Of a stretch of DNA of 64,000 bases, positions 1 through 11,862 are shown one piece after another. How positions within the stretch are numbered: position 1 is the stretch's first letter; each line of letters starts with the position of its first letter. The position numbers and the translations under genes were made by a program. The notes beneath the pieces were generated by a model, which searched no databases, was not told where the DNA came from, and worked only from the letters and a program-made list of their open reading frames with translations. The stretch comes from Chelydra serpentina (taxonomy: Eukaryota; Chordata; Testudines; Chelydridae), in assembly GCA_037349315.1 (NCBI GenBank), contig JBAIAC010000004.1, positions 29,267,001 through 29,331,000 of the forward strand. Reading direction: 5' to 3'.

Positions 1-1904
1 ATCTTGACATACTGCCAGTGACTTGATGAGGTATGAAGCACTGGTTTACCTTGCCACCCGTTGCAATGATTTTACTAAATGAAGAGGTGACAAGACAGGA
101 TCCAAATCTACAGTGGCAGCCTTATCTTCAACCATCAGCATCCACCACACAGGTCCTTCAGATTTTGGGAAGACCCGGATGGGTGGTCCCACAGGGATGA
201 ACCACCATTGCCACAAATGACACAAAACCTGTTGTAATCATCCCTCTAAGGTGGTTGTCTATAGCTGAGCTGGCTTTTCTGTGCAATAGCTGAGTAAAGG
301 TGACTAAGCTGGGTGAAATTTTCAGAAAACTTTTCTTTGTGGCAATAAAATAAAATAAAAATGCAGATTTGGGTTGACCAAAACATGTTGCAAATTTGTG
401 TCAAACTTGTGGAATTAGTTCAGTTGAAAAAAATCAATGTGTTTTGTTTTGATATTTTGAAACAAAACATTTTGATGTGAAATCACTTTTCATTTTGAAT
501 TTTACTTTCATTTTATTTTTAGAAAATTTACAAAAACTCAAAATGAAACATTTATTTCATGCCGAACAATGTTTAATTTGATACGCACTGAAATCTTTTT
601 TATTGGTTTGCCAAAAAAAATAATCTTTTTTTTTTGTTTTGGGTTTACACAAACTGAATGTTTTTGATTTTGTTTGTTTGTATTGGTTTGTCCAGTGAAA
701 CAAAATATCAGTTATTCACGCTACTCTAATTGTGACCCCTAGCTAAATGCAGGGGCATCTTAATATCATCAAAGTGAGTGGACTGAGCATGGGATTGAGA
801 ACAAGGGACTTCTGTAGTCTGAATTTCAGGCCAGGTGGCTCTGTGGGGTGATCACATTTTAATGAGAGGCAAAAACTGGTTCAGAGTCCTGCCCAAAATG
901 GCAAGGACAGATCTATCTGGGGCAGTGTGATGGATGAAAAGTAAACAAGTTTGAGTGCCTAATTTACATCAGGAATTCACACAGATCCACTCAGAGCATT
1001 AGCTGATAAAATGGCCGTGATAAATATAACCATAGATTGTATCCATTACATCCAGAGAAATATGTATTGACTCATTCATTTAAATGTGAAGTCTGCCTTA
1101 GTCTGCTATAACCATTATTCAAGTTGTAACTATTGGTGTCCATCAAAACTGGAGAATACCCTCCTTGTGTTATAAAATGCTTGCTATGCTCACATTAATA
1201 GTGATTCTTAGATTTTGGAATTTAATGAGTACTGGATATTATCTTGAAATGTTGCTAGATGGTGGCAGGAGGATCTTATTGGCTTGAATGGAGGTCTAAG
1301 CTGCAAAAGTTTCAGCCAAACCACAATGAAAATGTATTCTGATACATAGAACAAAATGTGTTACAAGTTTTCAAATAACCCGCTTTATTGTTGGCTCGAA
1401 GAGAGTTTTAAACAACTTTCCATTTAACTTTATTCTTGTTTTTCAAACAGCAATGCAAGTGATTTACTATATATATGGCAAATTTGTGTTGCAGCTAGAG
1501 CACCGCAAATTTATCTGATGACTTTATTATGCTGTATGTGGAATATCCAGGAGCAGATTTATTCCCTTAAATTTTATTTGTTGTTTGAATTTAGTCAACA
1601 AATCTACTTTTGAATACTTTACTCTGAGGAACTGAAAATTCAAGGTGTGTTGCTTAGTTGTGATTAGTCAGTGAAATCATGTGATATAGCTTCTGCTTCA
1701 TGCCGAGGTGAGATCTCAAGCTCTTCTGGTACACTTGCTCCGAGGAGTGAATTACACAATTTCTGCAAATAGGTGCATATGCTACTTTGACATTCACTTT
1801 CTTCAAATACCTATGCAAGTAACAGGGCTCTGCAAGAGAGGCAGGATCTGCCCATACAGAGCCAGTTGCATGATCAGGACCTTAGATTGTCAACTGTAAT
1901 TGAG
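1..1904. other. AT-rich stretch, no gene seen
   Basis: No open frame here looks like a protein. Bases about 310-720 are built of runs such as AAAATAAAATAAAA and TTTTGATATTTTGAAAC, which resemble the A/T-coded tracts near 13.45, 14.65, 35.5 and 49.5 kb. They are probably decayed copies of one AT-rich repeat. The rest looks like ordinary intronic or intergenic DNA. Confidence 0.5.
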
Positions 1905-1919
1905 GGACAGATTCCACCA

Positions 1920-2040
1920 ACCTTATTCATGTCGAGCAGTACCTTACTCCACAAGCAGTCCCACTGAAAGAAATGGAACTCTTTGAAGAGTAAAGTACTG
2001 CTAGATGTGAGCCAGGGTGACAGATCGTGGCCCTTAGACT
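1920..2040. repeat. Old palindromic interspersed repeat
   Basis: GCAGTACCTTACTCC (1936-1950) pairs with the inverted copy AGAGTAAAGTACTGC (1987-2001), 13 of 15 positions. The loop carries an AGTCCCACTGAAAG core, and a TGTGAGCCAGGGTGACAG tail follows. The same words (GAGTAAGG, a CAATGGGGACTACT core) recur at 37.9-38.0 kb, which supports an ancient dispersed hairpin repeat. I cannot name the family with certainty. Confidence 0.5.
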
Positions 2041-2099
2041 GTAAACTAATGGGTAGTAAGGTACTATTAATTGTAGGGTGGCAATATTGGACTCAGTGT

Positions 2100-2235
2100 G
2101 AGTAATGGTGACAAAATTTTACCCTTTGACTGTAAGCTCATCGGGGTAGGAAATGTCTTGAAATAAGTTAGTGCAGCACCCAGCAAAGTGGGGCCCTGAT
2201 CCAGGTGGAAACTCGGGGAATTACTGTAATATAAT
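2100..2235 (+). repeat. CORE-SINE/MIR-type 3' tail fragment
   Basis: The words TGTAAGCTCATCGGGG, GTGCAGCACCCAGCAAAGTGG and GGCCCTGATCC match the tail seen more fully at 50.8 kb (CAGGGTCTGTCTCTTACTC, ACAGTGCCTATCACAATGAG). I read this as the 3' part of a MIR-like SINE in + orientation. The promoter half is not recognisable. Confidence 0.5.
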
Positions 2236-3714
2236 TAACAGTAATTGTACTAATGATGTATACATAATGTGATAGAGAACCTACTTCTTGCTGTCAGTGT
2301 CCTGACTTGTTTTCCAGAATTGCTTTCATCTTATTTTGCAGATGTTAAAATAGAATGTACAATAGAGTCAGAGTCATTAACACCTTCATATTTACAAGTC
2401 GCACTAGTTAAATTTATTTCCATTCTGAGAATAGGGGATACCACAACTTCTGTGGCAATTATAGAAGAGTAAATTGCAAGGGGAGTTTCACTTTTATTCA
2501 AAAGAACAAGGGCAGAGTATAGTATCATCACTTGGGTCATCCTCAGGCATATGCATTACAGAACCTTATGTTATTAAAGCATGTTTGGGAATATCACACA
2601 TTTTTACACCAATATGAATCAGTTATGATATCTGACCTAGTACAATAATTTTAAACAAGGTAGAAATCCCTACTGTTTCATCAAGATGATAAAGATGAGT
2701 TAATCTCCCTTTAATAGAGGCAAACATATCAGAAGCCATAAAGTCTTTAAATTCACATAAAAACCCAGGTAGAGGTGGTTTTACCATAGAACTTTATAAA
2801 ATATTTCAGGCTGAGATGATTCCAGTTCTTCAAAAGGTACTTAAAGATGATGAGAAGAATAGGTCTTTTTGCTATAATCCAAAACATCGGTAGAGTCCCT
2901 TGCTGCTAAGGAGTTGAAGTTCCTTTGCATGGTCCCAATTATCTGCCCATTTCCCTAATTAAAGCAGATAATCTCTGGTCACCTAGGACTTCAAAGATCT
3001 CACTGCAGTGTCCCAGATGGACACCTGGAACTTCATGGCAACAGTGGGAATAGTATCCTGCTCTTTCTACCCCGAAAAGTGCAGTTCCTCCCACTAAAGG
3101 ACTTACAGATTTAGTATTCAGCAATAAAAAGTCCTTTGAGTTTAGTGCAGTAGTAGGCACACTCATTTGTCAAGTGTTTTCCAACTCTGGGAAGTTGAAG
3201 GAGAGGAATAGATGTGAAATGGGTAGCTGGCTACTTCCAATCCATCTCCCACCCTGTGCAAATACGAATCTGTTGCTGTGGTTAGAGTGGCAGGCAGCTC
3301 TTGGGAAGATGCCCATTTTACCTTCTTGCATCTTTGGTGTCCCCTGACACAGCTTGTGTGTAACTGGCTGCAGGCTCAGGCACTAGTTTGCCAGCTTAAA
3401 GGGATATGGCCATGACCACTAAAATGGGAAACAAGAGTACCAGAACAAATGGATAGAAAATGGGGACAGATGAGCAAAACAGAACCAAACAAAAGAAGGA
3501 GGCGGGGGGATAAGAGATAGAAAAGGGCAGTGTAGAGAGAGAAACAAGAGGTGTCAGCAACTTTTCTGAAACTTATCATAAAGGAACATGGGAAGACCCC
3601 CTGCTGCCAATCCATCCCAATAAGAAAGAGGGGAGAAAAAGGGAACCACTGAACCAGCCAGTTCATTCCGGTATTGTCCAAAAAGGAGGAAGTAGTACTT
3701 CCAACTATCATTCA
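2236..3714. other. No gene or clear repeat seen
   Basis: Short open frames of 60-111 codons occur on both strands, but none has recognisable motifs and their composition is that of chance frames. I see nothing supportable in this stretch. Confidence 0.4.
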
Positions 3715-3912
3715 TCCATCTCAAGTGGGTTTTGAATGGGCTAGATCCTCAGTGGGGATTGAGGCACCTAATGCATTTTTTTCTGCACTGTGACGGATGC
3801 TGGCAGCCCTGTCCTCCCTCTAGGACCAGGCCTCTTCCCACTGAGGTCAATGAGAGCTGAATTCCATTCAATGGAAGTTGTGTGCTTAACTCTTAGACCA
3901 CTTTGATCAATG
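3715..3912. repeat. Old repeat with a 44-bp exact copy downstream
   Basis: Bases 3866-3909 are identical over 44 bp to 4638-4681. The segment starts ATTCAATGGAAGTTGTGTGC and ends CCACTTTGATCA. The surrounding words (GGATTGAGGCACCTAATGCA, CCCACTGAGGTCAATGAGAG) fit a palindromic repeat common in reptile DNA, with a TTCAATGG centre and GTGCCTAA arms. Confidence 0.5.
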
Positions 3913-4579
3913 AGTTCACTAGGATGGAGGGGACTAAAATTCATGAAGGATGTTGTTAATAACAAATAGTTCAGCCAGCTCTAAGCCCTGAGACCATCCA
4001 AAGGCAGATTTCCTATAGAGAAATGTCTAGTCCTAAAGAAACTCACCAGGTCTTGTTTAGCAGAGAAGTTAATACCGACCAAGGGGGAAGTTTTCAGTCC
4101 TCCCCATGCTGTTACTGAAAATAAGAGATGCAGTTATGTGATGAAATAAGGCTGTGAATAGCTCTGTCAGCAACCTTTGTGATATGCAGAAGTTAGCTGC
4201 ACTTCATCAGAGCCATCATTAGCTGACTCGCACTTACAGATTTTCTTTATGTGCAGCATTCACAAAGTAATAAAGGTTCTTGTCCTTGGTCCTGACAGAA
4301 CTAAGACAGTGAGAAAGGCCTGGCTAGCTCTTCATGCATAAAATATATTTACTCATTATCAGTAACAATAAATCTTGGGAGAAAGAGAGACAGGAATTTT
4401 CTCCTAGCCACCATATCATCATTTTCCCAAAATCAATAGTACATTATGTAGCAAAGAATCAGACGGTGGGCAGTTATATTGAGCAGTTATTAAACTCGAT
4501 TCTAATTCATCCACATCTGTGTTGAATTCTCTGCCCTATACTGCCTTACTCTGGACTTGTGGATAGGGAACCTTGAAAA

Positions 4580-4690
4580 GTTTGTGCTGGGATTTCCAAA
4601 GCAGTCTACAGGAGTTAGGTGTCCAACTCCCATTGAGATTCAATGGAAGTTGTGTGCTTAACTCTTAGACCACTTTGATCATCCCTGTCT
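4580..4690. repeat. Second copy of the same old repeat
   Basis: This holds the second exact 44-bp copy (4638-4681), preceded by GGATTTCCAAAGCAG and GTTAGGTGTCCAACTCCC. The identity stops sharply at both ends, while the flanks differ from those at 3.87 kb. Confidence 0.5.
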
Positions 4691-5699
4691 TGGGTTTGCA
4701 TTTCTTTCTGAGAAGCATCTAAGTAGGGCTTGTTCCTCAGCTAGGGTTAACTGACGTAGCACCACAGAAAGAAATGTTGATTTGCCCCAACCGATGATCT
4801 CTAAATGTCTAGGATGCTTCGGCAAAGCATTCCCAGAGCTCTTGAATATGTAAAATTGGACTGAAATGATCAGACAGCTTTCTTTAATGATTTCAGGCTC
4901 TTCTGCTTCTAATCTTTGCTGGAAATACTATGTGTTTCCAAGTGGGCGTGCACACATGTGTGTGAGTCAGTGTTAGTTTTCCAAACTGGTGCACCTAGAT
5001 CTATATTATTTTCCTCCTTTAAAAAAAATTGAGCATGCTTGCCATTTGGTACAAGCCAATGTATCCCAAAAGCCAAAACATTTTATTTAGAGGAATCCGA
5101 GTCTGGGGTAGTGGACTTCAAAGGAAGGCTGAATTCTACCATTGTCAGGGAAATCACCCTCATACTTTGAACTCCTACTTCAGTTCAATCTGAGGGTATA
5201 TCATTTTCATGTGAAGGGATTTAAATTTGTAGTTCTCTGTGCCTTGTAAATTCTATCCCTGAACAAAACATGTACAAGGAAAAAGAGAGCTGGGTAGGAG
5301 ACAGAGTCTTCCAAGGCATCAGAAAGGGAAAATTTTAAAAGTCACTGAAGGGGACAAAGAGGAATCACAAAAGGGGAGGAAAGAATAGTCCTATGTGGTG
5401 CTGAGTAGTATCAGTGTATAGATGGGAAGCAATGATGCTCAGCACCTTCCAGAGCTATCCAGTGCCTTCCAGGATCAGACCCAATATCTGTGAGGATGAA
5501 AAATAGGGAAAGATGCACCAATGCAGCATAAAAAGAGGGTTAGTTTAATGGCAGAAAAGTAAACAGAACCATTGTTCTTAAACTGTCTGTCGGTATTTAA
5601 AATGGAAAAAACACTGATCCCTTTTTAAGAAGGCCCCTTTGTAGGTTTAAAAGAAAGACAGAAAATGGCACATGAAAACAAAATGTCACAATACTCTGA
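4691..5699. other. No gene or clear repeat seen
   Basis: Neither strand shows a protein-like frame longer than chance. No terminal repeats or LINE tails were recognised. Confidence 0.4.
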
Positions 5700-6165
5700 A
5701 GGCCTGATCTTCAGCTGATGTAAACTGAAATAGCGTCATTCAAGTCAGTGGAGAGACACTGATTTACATCAGTGAAGGAGTTGGACTTGAGCATCTTGTT
5801 CTCTAACGCCTGGGCCCATAGATTTTTAGGCAGACTCCTCATTGATTTCAACGGGGACGGTTGCTTATGAATTGATGAGAGAATATGGCCCCTGTACTTC
5901 GTATAGTCATTAGCTAGCTGTGCAAGTGCAGTACATTAATCAGAACAATCAATTGTCCTCTGACCCTCCAACAGCGTCCCAGTCAGAGGGGAAAAAAGTG
6001 GCCCATCTTCCTTTCATTAATGATCCCCAAGTATCCATTTCTGAAATAGACACATTTTTTTTGAAATTATATTAACTGGATGTGTAGCCTGATCCGGTGC
6101 TCACTGAAGACAACGGAATTCCTTCCATTACTTCCAATGGCTTTTGGATTGGGCCCTTTAGGATG
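5700..6165. repeat. Cluster of old CAATGGG-core repeat fragments
   Basis: GGCCTGATCTTCAGCTGATG ... TCAAGTCAGTGGAG ... TGATTTACATCAG (5701-5775) is an imperfect palindrome of the type 'GATTTACA-CAGCTGA'. ATTGATTTCAACGGGGACGG (5842) and CTTCCAATGGCTTTTGG (6132) with a TTGGGCCCTT tail are related words. Similar phrases lie at 7.8, 15.35, 36.24, 37.95, 38.63, 50.92 and 58.0 kb. Confidence 0.4.
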
Positions 6166-6169
6166 CATT

Positions 6170-7625
6170 GTCATTGGCTAATTTGTACTAACCCCTTGTG
6201 TGAAATGACTCTGGTGGGATGCACTGGCTTCTCTAAACAGCTATGCTAAAAGGAATAATATTAGCACACGGGTGGGAGGAAAAGATGAGTTCTATCAGAC
6301 GAGGCTGGATAGGCACGTTTTCTTCATCGTTTAAAGTGATAGATGTGCATAGTGTGCCAGCTCACGCAGCAGTCAGCACTTGCCAGTTATTCCCTTGTTA
6401 CTTACTCAATGAATCAACTTAATGAGAGGAGGTAGAGTTCAGAATTTCAATAAACGCTTTCACATGGCACTTCTGAAACATGCCCTATTACCCATTTAAT
6501 CTGTGCTGGACTCATTTCCTCCCACTGAGCCACATAGAATTTTTTTAAAACTTTACTCCTATTTACTTCTTGCCCGTTGGTCATTTAATGTCAGTGGGCT
6601 TTTTATTCTTCTCACTTATCCTAATGAATGTATCTCCCAGAGAGGAAGAGAATAATAAAAATAGAGCATCTTTATTACTTTGCATGGCTGGGTTTTTATC
6701 CTTTAATATTGAATTTTTTCTTTCCAAATGCCCTTCTCTCCATTAGCAAACCAGTGGTATTTTAATCTAGCTTTCATCAATAGAACTAGTTTGATTAATT
6801 ATGGTGTTCAATAATATTAAACTCAGCTGAACTATGCATACAGGTGTTTCCCCCCCTTCTGCTTACAGAATCCATCAGAATGAAGCTAATTCCCTGGTCA
6901 GTTACATAATTGGGTAACCCCAAAATGTCATGTAATAAAGTAAATTGTGACATTGTTGCTGTTCAGCTAACAATTGCTGGACTTAAGTGAAGTAAGCATA
7001 TCATTGTATGTCATTGTTAAACCACTGAAATGCATTGCTTTTAGGAATTCAGCAATCCAGACTCATAATTTACCCTTTAATACTTATACATACTATTTTC
7101 CTTATTCATTATAATTAGCTTCTACAAACCCATGCCAATACCAATTAAATTCTGTTAACACAGTGAACTTCTCTATGGCTGAGCAACGTCATTGTTAATC
7201 TAATGTTAACAGTATACACGACATCACTCAAAAATATTCAGTTGTCTTTTACCGTAGAGATACAGAGACTATTCTGAAGATACTCTTCCCAAGTCTTCTA
7301 CATTTCTTCAAGGTGTATTTCCATCTTCATTTAATTTAATTCAGGAAATGAAAGCCAGGTACTAGAATATTTTTTTCACACTTTGCAACAATATTTAGAA
7401 GTCATAAATAGATGTTAGGAGTAGAGCCGTGCTACTTATTTTAAGGTGATCACAGGCATATAGGGAAGTACGGAAAAAGGGTATTTACCAATATTTTGCC
7501 AAAAAGAGGGAAGTAAAAGTCCTAACATGTACAAGATGGTAGTTACACAAAAGAGTGATATTTGTTGAGGTGTCCTCTTATCATTTTTGCCATCTCTAGA
7601 GAGGATGCTGGTTTTAGGCATTGTC
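6170..7625. other. Repeat-poor AT-rich stretch
   Basis: I recognise no repeat and no coding frame in this block, which is unusually clean for this window. It has long unique-looking AT-rich text with palindromic homeodomain-like TAATTA words near 6.79 and 7.11 kb. It could be ordinary unique sequence or contain conserved non-coding elements. The sequence alone cannot decide. Confidence 0.3.
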
Positions 7626-7629
7626 AGTG

Positions 7630-7795
7630 ACCGGGACATGGAAAGTCATGCCTAGTGGTTGGAGCAGGAGTCAGGTCCAGTGGTTAGTCAGGTCTCGTGG
7701 TTAAAGCAGGGGTCGGTACCCAGGAGTCAGAGCCCAGGGTCAGGACCAGGTTACCAGAAGTGGGGCTAGGCTCTGGCGAAGCAGACAAACAAGCT
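7630..7795. repeat. Degenerate GGTCAG-rich tandem phrase
   Basis: Phrases such as GGAGTCAGGTCCAGTGG, AGTCAGGTCTCGTGG, GGAGTCAGAGCCCAGGGTCAGG repeat imperfectly. The reverse complement has the same flavour as the leader ahead of the Gypsy element at 30.5-30.8 kb (CTGGTACCTGACTAGTGATT, CCTGGTATCCTGACCC). It may be a fragment of such a leader, but this is a weak inference. Confidence 0.3.
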
Positions 7796-10205
7796 CAGTC
7801 CAACGATTCTGATTGATTTCAATGGACTTTGGATAAGGTCCATTTTGCTCAGGAAATACATAATTATGCTAACTTACTTTGGATGTCTCTTTTCCTTACA
7901 CTGGGATCTGGGGAATCCAGTGGGTCACTGTTATGAGACAAGTCTGTATATATATGTAAATAATTAGTTAACAGATGAAGTGCCAGTAGATGGTGCTCAA
8001 GAATATGTAGCATAGTTCCTGGGTTTTGTACGACCAGTAAGACTTCTTGTTTGCAGCGCTTTGCAGGGAGCACTGTGGTAATCAAGCAGCCCTAGGAGAG
8101 TCACTGGACCTAGCGTCTGACTAGGAAAGAGCTGGGCATGGGCCAATCTCTCAGAGAATGACAAGTTGCATCAATTTCAAAAGCATCAGTCCTATTCCTT
8201 TATGAATGCTTGAATATCCCAAGTAATTGAATATTCAGCCATCAGTGTCTGTTTTCTGAAAATCATCTGACCACGTTTGTATTTCATCTGAATTAGCAGC
8301 AGAGAAAATTTCAAATTTCCACATACTCGTTACATTGCGAGAGGTGGCTCCTTGCTGGTGCAAAGTTTGTGTTAAAAGAACTGATTGTTAGAAGTAGAGA
8401 TGGTCAAGGCATCAAAGTACCTCATTCAAAACTGACATTAAGGTGTTGTGCATTGTGTTGTACCTTAGTTCATCCAGTATTGCACTAGAAACCAGTTGTG
8501 AAGCTTCCTGCTCCCTCCCTCTGTGTGAAATCCTCACCTTTTGAGGGCCACTGTGGGTTTTCATTTTTTCCCCAGTAGTTTTTGTCTAGGCTTTTGGCCC
8601 AGTTTACCTCCACTTCTGTGTGTGCGATGTGTAACCAGACTAGGCGGTTATCTCACTGGCTGACTTTGGGCTACCTTCTTGTCCTGTGTAAGGGGCGGGG
8701 TATTACAGTGGTAATGCAGACAAGGAATTGTGGCTCAGAGATGCATGATCCCTCCCTGCTCCTACCGTGCTTCAGGGGAGTAGCGATTTGCTACTAGTTT
8801 AGATCTGCACCCCATGCTTGATCTACCTGCTTGTAGGGAGGGAGTAGTGGGGGCACAGCACCATTTACCATTGTTTGCTCAGAATCATGCTCCAGAGAGG
8901 CCATGCAGGAGCATAAGAAGTGAGCTTACTCCCCCTTGTACCTTTGTGGACCTGTGCAGTCCATCTAACAATCTGGCCTTCTTGTTTTCATGAACATTTG
9001 GCCAGAACCTTAACCTGTCAACTACTCAACACAGAGCTCAGGGTCTTTCCTCCATCAGAGTGGAATCATGTGAGGTGTGAGTGCCCTCAATTCCTGCCAC
9101 TAAGGCCACTCAGTGCCTTGCCGGATTAGGTTTCAGCTATCAAGAAACCTTCCTGAGCATTCGAGGTCCTTATTTCTGCTATTAATATACAGACCATTGC
9201 TTCTGTGACATTGAAACACACTGCTGGAAAAATCCATCTTCTGTTAGTAAAGTGGAAAGTACTTGAAATTCTTTCTGACACACATGTAGTTAGTAATCTC
9301 CTGGGTTTCAACATAACGCAAGTGTTAAGTACCGGAAGATGAGAATAAAAAGATACAGGCAGAATCCATTCCTGATGGGCACAAAAACCCCCAATCCTGA
9401 TTTACTTGGGACTATCACAATCAAAACCTCATTAGCTACTGGAGCCTGTAATAATATTGGATAGGTAGAGGATTGCCTAAGACTGTTCTATCTATTACAA
9501 GAAGAACTTGCACTGAATTCCTCTGCTCATCTGAAAGGAAATTTTTGTCTTTCCTTTCAAAATTGAAAGAAGACTGATATCCTCAGCATGGATATTACAA
9601 TGATATAGTAATTCCATTGTCCTGTTCTCTCTCTCGGCTACCTAGTCTGCCATTCTTCTCCTTGTCTGGGCTTTGAGCAAATAATTTAAAAAAAAAGTAA
9701 AATAATTACTTCAAGTGCCATGTAGCAGCTCGCAAAACTTTTCAGAGTATAAGATTCTCAGGATGCTGAATTCCTGTGACAAAACAGTGTGATTTGCTTC
9801 AGTGAAATCCGTGACAAATGCCATCCTCTATGACCCTTCCCACCCCCCCACTCCGTTCCTCATTCTGCTGCTCAGAAAATCAAAATCAAGTAAATACTAT
9901 TCAGGATGTGCTTGAATGTTCCCTGATCACTTCATATTACACTTCTGTAGCCTCGCCAAGTCTCATGTAGCTCAGAGCCTTAGTTAAAAGTCAGGCTGAA
10001 AAGACTGATTTCCCCTCCCCCCATAATTAGCAAACTCACATGAACTGTGATTTTCAACAAGCCAGGAGACAATGATTCAGCAGAGTTTGAAATGCTGGTG
10101 ACCAACTTTCATGCCTTCGTGTCAGATCATCAGCTGGTGTATATTGCTGTAGCTCCATGAACGTATGGCCCCTATTTTTTATTCCTTTCACTCATCAGTT
10201 GACTG
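7796..10205. other. No gene seen
   Basis: Bases 7800-7860 hold one more CAATGG-core phrase (GATTGATTTCAATGGAC). The remaining short frames, including those at 8582-8797 and 8920-9129, have no recognisable motif. I see no other feature. Confidence 0.4.
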
Positions 10206-10209
10206 GGAA

Positions 10210-10400
10210 TCCGCATCTCTGATTTCTATTCTAGCAACTCAGTCTGACCTGGAACCGGCCATTTAACTTCTTCGTGTCCCAGTTGTCTCAGTTGTCCCAT
10301 ATACAAAATAGGGATGCATAATATTAACTTTGCTCACAGGTGTAAGGATGAATGCATTAATTTTTGAAAATGGGTTTCAAACGCTTGGATAAAAGGCACA
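10210..10400 (+). repeat. MIR SINE fragment (+)
   Basis: The order of words matches the MIR consensus: CATTTAACTTCTTCGTGTCC, CAGTTGTCCCATATACAAAA, TAGGGATGCATAATATTAAC, GCTCACAGGTGTAAGGATG and TGCATTAATTTTTGAAAATG. The tRNA-like 5' end is missing or too diverged. MIR is an ancient amniote SINE, so the divergence is expected. Confidence 0.65.
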
Positions 10401-11154
10401 ATGTGCTAATGTTCTAATAATACTTTTAATACTATCAGACTGGCTGATGGGTTTAATTATTTTTGATCTGTGGTATATTCAAGAATTTCACTATCTGCCA
10501 TACACACACAAATATGGGAAGTAAAAACATATTGAAATAGGCCAAATTCTCCTTGTTGTACAGCAATGGAATTAAACCAGGGATTAATTTGCCCCAATGT
10601 GCTTTTTATTGTTAGATTATAAACTATGCAAGACCATAATTAATTGCAAATCTATTCCATGGAGATTCTCTTGCAAGGAAATCCGTAACTTTTGTCTAAG
10701 ATTGTCAGACCAGCTCTTGATTTGGCCTAGCAATAAAGAAAATGTGCATACCATAATAAACTCCACTTTATTCTTATGTGGATCACCTAAAGGTCAGTTT
10801 AAACAGACTGGCACAGACGTAACTAGGATAATTTCTCAGATGGGTGGCTCATTTTCTTTTGAGAAATATGTTTTGACAATAGATAAGACAGTACTGAAGG
10901 CTCTATTCAACAGTAGATAGTTGATGTGAAAACACTTTCACATTTGGGCTTTCACAGCCCATCCTCCATGTCTGGGGGATTGGAAAGTGTTTTTGCACTA
11001 AATTCATAATTCTCAAACTGCCGTGGCTAATTACACCATCTTCATTTTAATTCTCCTCGTAAAACTCATTAAACAAGGACCTAAACCTGAAGTCCTAATA
11101 ACTTTCTCATTTTCACTTCATTGATAGTTTTGCCTGAAAAGGGGCTGGATAAAA
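10401..11154. other. No gene seen
   Basis: A 107-codon open frame at 10597-10920 (+) is the longest here. It has no signal peptide, domain motif or codon pattern that supports it, and I treat it as a chance frame. No repeat was recognised. Confidence 0.4.
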
Positions 11155-11156
11155 AC

Positions 11157-11400
11157 TCAGGCCACATCTACACTAGAATTTTTTGCCAGTATAATTATGT
11201 CGGTTAAGAGTCTGATTTTTTTTTTAATGACATTTTTATACTGGCAAAATCCCTAGTGTAGATGCAGTTAAACCAAGGAAAAAGTGCTGGTGAGCTTATT
11301 TTGTTTCAATCACTGGTATAAATGGTATCAGCAAAAATATATTTTTGCTCGTAGAAGTTGCATCTACACTAAATAAGAGCTTTTCTAGTGCAGACTAGAA
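11157..11400. mobile_element. Decayed MITE with TCTACACTA ends
   Basis: CCACATCTACACTAG at 11162 is mirrored by CTAGTGTAGATG at about 11252-11263. Internal GCCAGTATAATTATGTCG is mirrored by ACATTTTTATACTGGC, giving a long imperfect hairpin of about 110 bp. A second reversed word, GTTGCATCTACACTAA, follows at 11357. The TCTACACTA end is shared with the Harbinger element at 51.7-56.4 kb, so it is probably a Harbinger-related MITE. I found no clear target duplication. Confidence 0.5.
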
Positions 11401-11539
11401 CTACATAAAGGCTTTGTGTTTTTTCTCCCTGTGATTTCTGTCACATTCTGGGTGCAATTCAGACCAGTGAGAGGCTGTTTCACCACCCACCTTGCAACTG
11501 TGGGTGCCTCACAATGCTTTGCTGCTGTAGTTCCCAACC

Positions 11540-11862
11540 TGGGCTCCTCACAAAGAGCATGCAGTTCACGTCTATACGTACGCGTCTGGTCGGAGGTGCG
11601 GGATCGATGTGCTGGGTTCGATTTTATCGCATCTTGTCTAGACGCGATAAATCGAACCAGGAAGTGCTCCACCGTCGACGCTGGTAATCCAGCTGGACGA
11701 ATGGAGTAGGCGGAGTCGACAGGGGAGCCTGCGCGCCGCGTGTGGACCCCGGGTAAGTGCTTTTTCATTCGAACTAAGATAGTTCGACTTCAGCTACCTT
11801 ATTCACGTAGCTGAAGTTGTGTATCTTAGTTCGAATTATGGGGTTAGTGTAGACCAGCCCTG
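11540..11862. mobile_element. Harbinger-like non-autonomous element, right end
   Basis: The right terminus is GTTAGTGTAGACCAGCCCT, matching the CTAGTGTAGACCAGACC end of the full Harbinger at 56.4 kb. Next to it, CGAACTAAGAT and CTTCAGCTA (11770-11796) pair with their reverse complements in 11807-11833. A second hairpin joins GGTTCGATTTTATCGC (11615-11630) to GCGATAAATCGAACC (11644-11658). The block is rich in CpG unlike its flanks. The left end is unclear and may be at 11157 or lost. Confidence 0.6.

Noticed and set aside
10597..10920. 107-codon plus-strand open frame
   Set aside because: No homology-like motif, no splice context and no hydrophobic pattern. Probably chance.
11385..11768. 127-codon minus-strand frame and the overlapping 97-codon plus frame
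   Set aside because: They cover a Harbinger-like MITE with strong hairpins. The frames arise from CpG-rich non-coding text.
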